12,153 nt of DNA from contig JAHPYY010000036.1 in assembly GCA_019058515.1 (NCBI GenBank), forward strand, positions 1-12,153, in the 5' to 3' direction. The notes under the pieces are model-generated. The model saw nothing but the letters and a program-made list of their open reading frames with translations. It ran no database searches and had not been told where the DNA came from. Below are positions 6,821-12,153 of this stretch, in pieces. Every line of letters starts with the position of its first letter. The stretch's first letter is position 1. Source of the DNA: Promethearchaeota archaeon. Its GTDB lineage: Archaea > Asgardarchaeota > Lokiarchaeia > Sigynarchaeales > SOKP01. A program made the position numbers and the translations under genes.

Positions 6821-7585
6821 TTATTCAGAGCTTTTCCTTAAAATCCTCTTTTTTAACCCTTCAGGCATGACCAAAGAAACGTAGGAGAACACATAAAACA
6901 AAATCGCAAATATCCAAGAAATATAAACGTACTCCGAATATCCAGGATGATTAAATATAGTTATGAGCATCGCGTCAATTACATTCATTAGTAGATAGAA
7001 TATCATGCTAATCACTGCAAAGAACAATAAGGTTAAACCGAACTTAGCAACTTTATCTTCTGAAGCTTTCTTTCTAACTCTTAGTATTGTGATTATAATA
7101 TAAAAAAATATCGCATAGGAAAATAGAACGACGCTACCAGTTGAGTATAGTCTTGTCTGAGGTTGACCTTCGTAATCTACTTTAGGAGTTCCCCACCAAT
7201 TCCACGGAAGCCACAGCAAAATAATTATTAAGAACCCTATTATAAACAACGGAATAATTAACGCTTTTCCTCGTTCCGTTATCTGATATATGAAAATGAA
7301 ATAAAAGATATCTACGAATATTACCATTGTGTAGGCAAGCGGTAAAGACACCCTGTAAATTTCTTTATAATACCCTGTTAAAATCGCTTCGGCTAATCCT
7401 ATGGTTAAACCAATTAGTGCAATAGTTAAGCAGGTAAATACTATAGTTAAGTACAAGGGTGGTAAGACTTTTCGTTCTCGCCACTTAAAATACATCTTAA
7501 CTGTAATTACAATGCTAAATATAGAAAGTATTAATTGTATGACAAAAAGAGGAAAAACTCGAAAATCAAACGGTGTGTATGACAT
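6821..7585 (-). CDS. seven-helix integral membrane protein of unknown function
   Basis: 254 residues with seven hydrophobic segments at about 10-33, 42-68, 80-101, 108-128, 148-170, 182-208 and 217-240. Positively charged loops (KWRERK after helix 1, RVRKKASEDK after helix 5, KKRILRK at the C-terminus) suggest those sides face the cytoplasm, placing the N-terminus outside. The helix 4-5 loop contains LPWNWWGTPKVDYEG, rich in aromatic residues and probably extracellular. There is no soluble domain, no retinal-binding Lys motif in helix 7 (SWIFAILFYVFSYVSLV), and no transporter signature I recognise. The layout resembles the seven-helix sensor modules found N-terminal to kinases in other prokaryotes, here alone. 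Its partner may be the downstream DtxR-like regulator. Function not assigned. Confidence 0.8.
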   Translation of the reverse strand: MSYTPFDFRVFPLFVIQLILSIFSIVITVKMYFKWRERKVLPPLYLTIVFTCLTIALIGLTIGLAEAILTGYYKEIYRVSLPLAYTMVIFVDIFYFIFIYQITERGKALIIPLFIIGFLIIILLWLPWNWWGTPKVDYEGQPQTRLYSTGSVVLFSYAIFFYIIITILRVRKKASEDKVAKFGLTLLFFAVISMIFYLLMNVIDAMLITIFNHPGYSEYVYISWIFAILFYVFSYVSLVMPEGLKKRILRKSSE

Positions 7586-7607
7586 AACATATAATTAAAA
7601 TTAAATC

Positions 7608-7616
7608 TTTAAAAAA
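7608..7616 (-). promoter_or_regulatory. putative TATA box of the seven-helix/DtxR-like operon
   Basis: TTTTTTAAA on the minus strand lies about 23-31 bases before the ATG at 7585. No ribosome site is evident, consistent with a leaderless transcript. Confidence 0.35.
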
Positions 7617-7672
7617 TTTAGTTTGTGTTCGAGTTAGGAATTAAGAAGTAAAAAGGTTGTAAGGGATTAAGT

Positions 7673-7783
7673 ATGTTGACAATTGATAGAAAAGAAGAAC
7701 TAACAAAACTTTGCCTTATAAGAGTTCCAAGTTATCCCGGAGAAGAACGAGAATTAACTTCTATTTTAAGCTTAAAGCTGTAA
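7673..7783 (+). pseudogene. 36-codon ORF resembling the start of an M20-type peptidase, possible remnant
   Basis: ATG at 7673 follows AAGGGA (7661-7666) with a six-base spacer. The peptide begins MLTIDRKEELTKLCLIRV and continues PSYPGEERELTSI. The LxRxPS...GEE pattern recalls the N-terminal helix and loop of M20-family exopeptidases (ArgE/DapE/PepT-like), which normally run 350-450 residues. A TAA follows after 36 codons and I see no continuation of the fold in any frame. Either it is a decayed 5' fragment or a genuine small protein; the family resemblance is from memory and weak. Confidence 0.3.
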
Positions 7784-7828
7784 ATGTTCCTTAAGCAAAA
7801 AATAGCACCGCTAATTTTATAAGGCAAA
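7710..7828. repeat. 12-base perfect inverted repeat pair
   Basis: TTTGCCTTATAA at 7710-7721 is the exact reverse complement of TTATAAGGCAAA at 7817-7828, with 95 bases between. The left arm lies inside the 36-codon ORF. It could mark a small mobile-element remnant or a long-range stem, or be chance in AT-rich DNA. Confidence 0.4.
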
Positions 7829-7873
7829 AATAAGACTTATATCTATCGCTTCATAAATCTTGAATAGACCACA

Positions 7874-7888
7874 CGAAACCTATTTAAA
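7874..7888 (+). promoter_or_regulatory. near-consensus archaeal promoter (BRE + TATA)
   Basis: CGAAACCTATTTAAA contains a BRE-like CGAAA directly upstream of TATTTAAA (7881-7888). The TATA box begins 28 bases before the ATG of the zinc-ribbon ORF at 7909, so transcription should start at or next to that ATG, giving a leaderless mRNA. This is the clearest promoter in the window. Confidence 0.7.
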
Positions 7889-7908
7889 GAATTAAATCGA
7901 GTAATATC

Positions 7909-8034
7909 ATGACCGAAGTTATGCAAGAAATGGGAAATTGCGAAGGATGTGGCGCAGAGATTAATTACGCCGAAGCGTGGAGAGTAGACGAAAAGTACTA
8001 TTGTCAAAATTGCTTCGAACAAATGAATCTCTAA
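7909..8034 (+). CDS. 41-residue zinc-ribbon mini-protein
   Basis: The ORF encodes MTEVMQEMGN then CEGCG (Cys11, Cys14), a 17-residue loop with AEAWRVDEKYY, and CQNCF (Cys32, Cys35), ending EQMNL. The C-x2-C-x17-C-x2-C spacing with a hydrophobic YYC before the second pair is a classic one-zinc ribbon or treble-clef knuckle. A strong BRE/TATA places the transcript start at the ATG, and a T-run follows the stop at once, so this looks like a complete single-gene unit rather than noise. The target, whether nucleic acid or protein, is unknown. Its codons use more G and C than the surrounding intergenic DNA, supporting real coding. Confidence 0.75.
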   Translation: MTEVMQEMGNCEGCGAEINYAEAWRVDEKYYCQNCFEQMNL

Positions 8035-8040
8035 TTTTTT
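8035..8040 (+). terminator. T-run after the zinc-ribbon gene
   Basis: A T6 run begins one base after the TAA. A second T8 run at about 8077-8085 follows before the convergent nucleotidyltransferase gene. Confidence 0.45.
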
Positions 8041-8101
8041 AATCTTTATATGTTATTTAGATTTAACTCTCTTCCCTTTTTTTTAATAAAAAGTAAGTCT
8101 C

Positions 8102-8884
8102 TTACACATCACCAATGTACATCTTTCCGTTCAACCAAGCCCACTCCGTGTCTATTAGGTAACGAACTGCCGCGTTTGAAACTCTTGGCCATCTCCTATA
8201 ATTCAGTACCGTATTGCAAAGTTCCTCGGCGAGTTCGATCGTTCTTCCTCGAAGGAGGGTTTCAATTAACTCAATCATATTATCGGGCTTTTCTTTAGCA
8301 TTTTCTAAGGCGTCGAGTAGCAGTTTTATATTTGGATATAAAACTTTATTATGAGCGAGAATTAACCTTCCAGAAAATAAAATTAGATCTGTAATTCCGC
8401 GAGTTAGCAAAAATAAATCGTCTCTCTTCACAGATTCACGGATAAAAAACATAGAAATTTTAATCTGAGCAATAAAGCTAATGATCTTTTCTTTTTTCTC
8501 TTCTTTCTTAAATAGGGGAATTTTTTTAATTAGATTTTCAAGATCATTGATCTTAGAATACGCAACCCAAGCGTCTCTAAACGCGTCTCTCGCGGGTTCA
8601 CTACCTCGCTCTGCGGCTAGTTCTAAAAACCTTAAGTTCACGATTTTGCCATCTATATATCCATCGGGATAATCGCAAAGGGAATCGTCGTAAAATATAA
8701 ATCGAGATCTTCGCTCGCGTTTTTCAAATTCCTCATCTGTAACAACCAGAATTACATCAATATCTGAATTCTCCTTTTCATTACCTTTTGTAACAGATCC
8801 ACCAACTATAATTGCTAAGAATTCGGGTTTATCTTTTAAGTATTCTACAAGTTTATTAATAGCTTTTTGATGATGAGGCCTCAT
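8102..8884 (-). CDS. nucleotidyltransferase-fold (Pol beta superfamily) protein
   Basis: 260 residues. The N-terminal nucleotidyltransferase domain (about 1-110) has the GGS motif (28-30), Asp41 and Asp43 in SDIDVILVV, and a third candidate acidic residue, Asp78, in YIDGKIVNL: the full catalytic set for metal-dependent nucleotidyl transfer. The rest (about 115-260) is helical, with RGITDLILFSGRLILAHN and LLRGRTIELAEEL, resembling the helical C-terminal halves of aminoglycoside or lincosamide nucleotidyltransferases and of stand-alone MNT proteins. The acceptor (small molecule, protein or RNA) cannot be told. The start has AAGGA seven bases upstream on the minus strand. It stands alone; no HEPN toxin gene is next to it, so a MNT/HEPN toxin-antitoxin pair is not supported. 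Confidence 0.85.
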   Translation of the reverse strand: MRPHHQKAINKLVEYLKDKPEFLAIIVGGSVTKGNEKENSDIDVILVVTDEEFEKRERRSRFIFYDDSLCDYPDGYIDGKIVNLRFLELAAERGSEPARDAFRDAWVAYSKINDLENLIKKIPLFKKEEKKEKIISFIAQIKISMFFIRESVKRDDLFLLTRGITDLILFSGRLILAHNKVLYPNIKLLLDALENAKEKPDNMIELIETLLRGRTIELAEELCNTVLNYRRWPRVSNAAVRYLIDTEWAWLNGKMYIGDV

Positions 8885-8938
8885 AATGCATTCCTTTATT
8901 CAATTAAGAAATAATTTACATTCTCCACAGATATCTAA

Positions 8939-9026
8939 TAGAAATAAGGAAGAAGGAGCTATTTTTAGTTTTAGCCTTTATTATAGATGTGAAGTTAAAA
9001 AAAATTAAGTAGAATCCTTATTTCTA
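8939..9026. repeat. 12-base perfect inverted repeat in the divergent gap
   Basis: TAGAAATAAGGA at 8939-8950 and TCCTTATTTCTA at 9015-9026 are exact reverse complements separated by 64 bases. The pair lies between the divergent nucleotidyltransferase and membrane winged-helix genes. It may be a pair of regulator half-sites or the stem of an RNA. Apart from promoters, I see no gene in 8885-9107. Confidence 0.4.
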
Positions 9027-9070
9027 CAAAAAGTCATACAACTGTTCTGGTTTCTATATGCTTATTAGGA

Positions 9071-9079
9071 AATATAAAA
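9071..9079 (+). promoter_or_regulatory. putative TATA box of the membrane winged-helix gene
   Basis: AATATAAAA lies 29-37 bases before the ATG at 9108, predicting a transcript with a leader of only a few bases. No ribosome site is visible, which agrees. Confidence 0.4.
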
Positions 9080-9107
9080 AAACTATACTGCGTATAACCT
9101 AATTGTA

Positions 9108-9587
9108 ATGAATGCCGAAAAAAAACAAGCACCCTTAGATGAGGAAGAAGCATTAATTAAAACTTTGAGTCATAAAATTCGACGTGAGATAATAAAATTC
9201 GTTGGAGCGGAAGGAAAATTACTATTTTCCGAAATTCAGCAAAAAGTAGGCCCTATAGATAGCTCCCCTCTTTCATATCATTTGAAAAGTTTAAATCAGC
9301 TAATTCAACAAAAAGATGGAAAATATCAATTAACAGATAATGGTTTCGCAGCCCTTAATTTACTAAGTAAAATAGATCAAACCGTAAGACTTTCAAAATA
9401 TAAAAAAAAATTTACCTACGCTCACATAGCTACAATAATCTGTTGGATCGTTGCGTCTTCCGTAATTCCGATTGTAATGAATTTAAGTCCTACCTTTGTA
9501 GTGGAACTAATTCTATTCCAACTAATAATCGCTTCTATTTCAACGGTAAATGCTTCTATTATCGGGATTTTGAGGAACAAATATTAA
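9108..9587 (+). CDS. membrane-tethered winged-helix regulator
   Basis: 159 residues. A winged helix of ArsR/HTH_20 type fills about 14-85: LIKTLSHKIRREIIKFVG, then LLFSEIQQKVGPIDSSPLSYHLKSL and the wing QQKDGKYQLTDNGF. A basic linker (KYKKKF, 98-103) leads to two hydrophobic helices at about 104-126 and 129-154. The layout predicts a DNA-binding domain anchored by a hairpin of two transmembrane segments with both ends in the cytoplasm. Such one-component membrane regulators are common in archaea; the signal is not identifiable. It has its own TATA-like box and is 148 bases before the FAD oxidoreductase gene, which has its own promoter, so the two are probably separate units though regulation of one by the other is possible. 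Confidence 0.85.
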   Translation: MNAEKKQAPLDEEEALIKTLSHKIRREIIKFVGAEGKLLFSEIQQKVGPIDSSPLSYHLKSLNQLIQQKDGKYQLTDNGFAALNLLSKIDQTVRLSKYKKKFTYAHIATIICWIVASSVIPIVMNLSPTFVVELILFQLIIASISTVNASIIGILRNKY

Positions 9588-9700
9588 TTCGATGCTCCAG
9601 TTTTTTACCCTTTAATTATTTGTTTTAATTTTTGGAGAAAAAGTAGGTCAAATTTTTTTAACTTAAAATGAGTTCACTGAGCTATTTATCTACTTGACCG

Positions 9701-9710
9701 TATATTATTA
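9701..9710 (+). promoter_or_regulatory. putative TATA box of the FAD oxidoreductase gene
   Basis: TATATTATTA lies 26-35 bases before the ATG at 9736, predicting a transcript start a few bases before the ATG. Upstream, GGTCAA (about 9646-9651) and TTGACC (9694-9699) form a spaced six-base inverted pair that could be operator half-sites, though this is weak. Confidence 0.45.
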
Positions 9711-9735
9711 TCTCAAAAAGATTTGAGAACAAAAA

Positions 9736-11226
9736 ATGAAAAAACGAATTATTATAATCGGTGCTGGAATTTCTGGCTTATGTGCAGGAAGTTACCTGCA
9801 AATGAATGGGTATAATTGCGAGATTTTCGAACTTCACGACCTTCCAGGGGGATTGTGTACTTCTTGGAAAAGAGGATCCTATCTTTTCGATGGGTGTATT
9901 CACTCTCTCGGGGGAGTAAACCCAGATTACAAAATGTATAACTATTGGAATGAACTAATTGACATGGAACACCTTGATGTTTTTTTCTTTGATGAACTAG
10001 TGAAGTACGAAGACTCGAACGGTTTGATTTTTAGAATGTACAACGATTTAGCTAAATTAGAAAATGAATTAAAAAAGATTGCTCCAATGGACATCAATTT
10101 CATTGAAAGCTTTGTAAAATCATGCAAAAAATTATCAAAATACGACACAACCCCTTCTAAACCTATGGAATTGTGGAATTTTTTTGATTATTATAAACAA
10201 CAGTTTATAATGGCCCCTATAATGAAAGACCTGATTAAATGGAGGAAATCCATGGAAGAACTTACTGAAGATTGTAAAAGCCCCGTACTAAAGCGCTTAA
10301 TGAACAGCCAATTTTTCTCTCATTATCCTGCTTACTTTTTCGTCTTTAGTATTGGTTATCTCAACTTAAAAAAGGCAGGATATCCTATCGGCGGGTCACT
10401 TCATTTCGCTCGTTTACTAGAGAATAAGTTTTTAGAATTAGGGGGGAAAATACATTATAACTCCAAAGTCCAGCAAATTACTGTTGAAGACGATAAAGCG
10501 ATTGGCGTCGTCCTGGATAAAGGGGAAATTCATAATCAGGCAGATTATGTGATTTCTGCCTCGGATGGACATAATACTATCTTTAAACTGCTTAATGGAA
10601 AATACATTAATAAAAAAGTCGAAAAATTATATAAAGAGCATCCAGTCTATCCATCAGTTTTGCTAGTTTATCTTGGGGTATCAAGAACTTTTGAGAATGA
10701 GTCTCCAATAACCTTAATTGATTTAAAAAAACCACTAGTTATCGACGATCGAACAGAAACATCCGAACTTAATGTAACAATATATAACTTCGATCCTACA
10801 TTAGCCCCAAAAGGAAAAACATGTATTCGCGTAATTTTTGAGACTTTTAATTTTGAATACTGGTCCAAATTAAAAAAGCATAATAAACAAAAATACCAAG
10901 AAGAAAAGAATCGCATAGCTAGAAGTGTCATTGACGAACTTGAACATCGTTTCGGTAACTTACGAGAAAATGTCGAAGTAATTGATGTTGCAACTCCCGC
11001 TACATTAAAAAGATACACCAATAATTGGAAAGGAAGCTCTCAAGGGTGGGAATGGACGCCAGGACTTATTCCAAAAACCATAAAAAAGCAATTGCCTGGT
11101 TTAAAAAACTTTTACCTAATAGGTCAGTGGGTAATGCCTGGTGGTGGAGTGCCTGCGGGTCTCTTGACTGGTCGAGATGTAGCGAGAATTATATGTAAGA
11201 AAGATAAAAAGAAATTTCGAACTTAA
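9736..11226 (+). CDS. phytoene-desaturase-like (CrtI/RetSat) NAD(P)/FAD-dependent oxidoreductase
   Basis: 496 residues, the usual length. The N-terminal Rossmann dinucleotide motif is IIIGAGISGLCAGSYL with Glu32 closing the ribose site, followed by LPGGLCTSWKRGSYLFDGCIHSLGG, diagnostic of the phytoene desaturase/retinol saturase group. The C-terminal FAD motif is NFYLIGQWVMPGGGVPAG (from 458) with LLTGRDVARII. Family members add or remove hydrogens at C=C bonds of isoprenoids and related lipids; archaeal relatives could act on carotenoid, quinone or isoprenoid chains, but no other carotenoid gene is present here. There is no signal peptide; the basic tail KKDKKKFRT may aid membrane contact. 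This is not the geranylgeranyl reductase family, which has different motifs. It is apparently a single-gene unit, followed by T-runs. Confidence 0.88.
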   Translation: MKKRIIIIGAGISGLCAGSYLQMNGYNCEIFELHDLPGGLCTSWKRGSYLFDGCIHSLGGVNPDYKMYNYWNELIDMEHLDVFFFDELVKYEDSNGLIFRMYNDLAKLENELKKIAPMDINFIESFVKSCKKLSKYDTTPSKPMELWNFFDYYKQQFIMAPIMKDLIKWRKSMEELTEDCKSPVLKRLMNSQFFSHYPAYFFVFSIGYLNLKKAGYPIGGSLHFARLLENKFLELGGKIHYNSKVQQITVEDDKAIGVVLDKGEIHNQADYVISASDGHNTIFKLLNGKYINKKVEKLYKEHPVYPSVLLVYLGVSRTFENESPITLIDLKKPLVIDDRTETSELNVTIYNFDPTLAPKGKTCIRVIFETFNFEYWSKLKKHNKQKYQEEKNRIARSVIDELEHRFGNLRENVEVIDVATPATLKRYTNNWKGSSQGWEWTPGLIPKTIKKQLPGLKNFYLIGQWVMPGGGVPAGLLTGRDVARIICKKDKKKFRT

Positions 11227-11305
11227 AATTAATTACTATGATAGAACAGTAAATCATTCATAATAAGATAGTACTAGTTGGACTCATATTAAACCAATGA
11301 CACCC

Positions 11306-11334
11306 TTTTTTTAAATGTAACTTAACTTTTTTTT
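11306..11334 (+). terminator. pair of T-runs after the FAD oxidoreductase
   Basis: T7 and T8 runs about 80 and 100 bases after the stop codon are likely termination sites. The gap 11227-11467 otherwise holds only the PAS gene promoter and a short inverted repeat. Confidence 0.4.
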
Positions 11335-11409
11335 CGCTTTTAAATTTGTTATTCTTGTTGTTATTTTCTCTTATTGAGTTTAACATTAAATATCTGGATT
11401 TCTTAAAGA

Positions 11410-11436
11410 AATAATATTAATAGTCTAAATATTATT
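11410..11436. repeat. 9-base inverted repeat overlapping the PAS gene TATA region
   Basis: AATAATATT (11410-11418) and AATATTATT (11428-11436) are exact reverse complements with a nine-base spacer. The right arm overlaps the TATA-like TAAATATTA at 11426-11434, 34-42 bases before the ATG, so a bound regulator would block initiation. The sequence is all A/T in the arms, so chance is a real possibility. Confidence 0.3.
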
Positions 11437-11467
11437 AAACTTGAATTAAGAATAGATTTGAGCATTA

Positions 11468-12153
11468 ATGGATGAAAACCAAATACGAAAATCTGTAAAA
11501 GAGCCAATCTATTATGATTCGAATGTTTTATTAGATATCCTTTTCGATCAATCCAATGTTATGATCGCCCATATGGACACTCAGTTTAATTTCATAAGAG
11601 TAAGTAAAGAATATGCGGAAGCAGACAAAAAAGAAATGGCGTACTTTATTGGCAAAAACCATTTTGATTTGTATCCAAACATAGAACACAAACAGATTTT
11701 TCAAAGAGTAGTAGAAACAGGTACATCTTACCATGGAAAAGCTAAAGATTTTAAAGATGCTGAGTATTTAGACTGTGGAATGACCTCGTGGGATTGGAGC
11801 TTAAATCCGATTGTTAACTCGATCGGCGAGGTTAGTAGTTTAGTATTAACTATATCCAACATTACCGCTCAAAAGAAAATCGAAGAGGAATTTCTTCAAG
11901 AAAAAAAATTTACCGAAGCAGCGCTCAACGCTCAAAGGGATACTTTTTTCGTATTTAATCCAGCAACGGGTAAGGCAATAAGATGGAATAAGGTATTTGA
12001 GGAGATAAGTGAGTATAGTCACGAGGAGATTTCTAATCTTAAAGCTCCAGAAAGCTATTATCCTATAGATGAAATTAATCAATTAATCGAAGCAATCGAA
12101 ATAATAGAACAAGGAGGAACCACCATAGTTGAATCGAATTTAATAACTAAAAA
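11468..12153 (+). CDS. PAS-repeat sensor protein (likely histidine kinase), 3' end cut by window edge
   Basis: The frame runs open from ATG at 11468 to the window edge, giving 228 residues; an in-frame TGA at 11459-11461 fixes the start. PAS 1 spans about 20-137: LLDILFDQSNVMIAHMD, the typical YFIGKNHFDLYP at 59-70, and WDWSLNPI at 108-115 before the PAC-like end SSLVLTISNITAQKKIEEE. A helical linker (138-150) leads into PAS 2 (AALNAQRDTFFVFNP... with RWNKVFEEISEYSHEE), which continues near the edge. No transmembrane segment precedes them, so the sensor is cytosolic. Such PAS chains in archaea usually end in a HisKA/HATPase kinase, but that part is outside the window. Several antisense open frames here are shadows. 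Confidence 0.88.
   Translation, partial: MDENQIRKSVKEPIYYDSNVLLDILFDQSNVMIAHMDTQFNFIRVSKEYAEADKKEMAYFIGKNHFDLYPNIEHKQIFQRVVETGTSYHGKAKDFKDAEYLDCGMTSWDWSLNPIVNSIGEVSSLVLTISNITAQKKIEEEFLQEKKFTEAALNAQRDTFFVFNPATGKAIRWNKVFEEISEYSHEEISNLKAPESYYPIDEINQLIEAIEIIEQGGTTIVESNLITK

Noticed and set aside
8050..8298. Plus-strand open frame opposite the nucleotidyltransferase 3' end
   Set aside because: Overlaps a gene with full catalytic motifs and has no family resemblance of its own.
8102..8884. MNT/HEPN toxin-antitoxin pair
   Set aside because: The protein is 260 residues with its own helical domain, and no HEPN-type RX4-6H gene is adjacent.
9443..9628. Plus-strand frame overlapping the membrane winged-helix gene 3' end
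   Set aside because: Cys/Phe/Asn-rich shadow in another frame; no ribosome site.
11531..12082. Antisense open frames across the PAS gene
   Set aside because: The plus strand carries an unbroken frame with clear PAS motifs; the minus frames are compositional shadows.
1..12153. CRISPR array, tRNA, rRNA, insertion sequence or prophage
   Set aside because: No regularly spaced identical repeats, no cloverleaf with conserved arms, no transposase, integrase or phage structural gene seen on either strand by eye.

Overview
The window is AT-rich and reads as archaeal DNA. It encodes a transcription factor B, an Lrp/AsnC regulator and several winged-helix regulators. Its promoters look like BRE plus TATA boxes sitting about 25-30 bases upstream of start codons, and genes end in T-runs. 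A Rag/Gtr/Arf-like small GTPase, a GPH-type MFS carrier, a phytoene-desaturase-like flavoprotein and a PAS-domain protein together suggest an Asgard archaeon, most likely Lokiarchaeia-like. That placement is inference from gene content; no rRNA or other phylogenetic marker is present.

Layout. At 1-1735 (+) lies the 3' three-quarters of a P3A-type proton-pumping ATPase, cut by the left edge. At 1898-3685 a minus-strand group holds a divergent TFB, a short open stretch that may be a small gene or remnant, and an Lrp/AsnC-type regulator. At 3686-4684 (+), divergent from the Lrp gene, an ArsR-like winged-helix gene is followed by a single-domain Rag-like GTPase. The gap between the two divergent promoters holds two copies of a 26-base imperfect repeat, 32 bases apart. 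At 4877-6322 (+) is a GPH-family carrier split by an in-frame TAA. At 6369-7585 (-) a seven-helix membrane protein precedes a DtxR-like regulator with an eroded metal site and a Cys-rich tail. The gene-poor stretch 7586-8101 holds two short ORFs, one a convincing 41-residue zinc-ribbon protein with a near-consensus promoter. Then come a nucleotidyltransferase-fold protein (8102-8884, -), a membrane-tethered winged-helix regulator (9108-9587, +), a phytoene-desaturase-like FAD oxidoreductase (9736-11226, +) and the start of a PAS-repeat sensor (11468 to the right edge, +).

How the genes fit together. Most genes appear to be separately transcribed units. Likely co-transcribed pairs are winged-helix plus GTPase, and seven-helix protein plus DtxR-like regulator. 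The density of regulators is striking: TFB, Lrp, ArsR-like, DtxR-like, a membrane-bound winged helix, a GTPase and a PAS sensor. The most interesting unit is the Lrp / tandem repeat / winged-helix + Rag-like GTPase locus. Lrp proteins often sense amino acids and eukaryotic Rag GTPases relay amino-acid status, so this could be a nutrient-responsive circuit; that link is hypothesis only.
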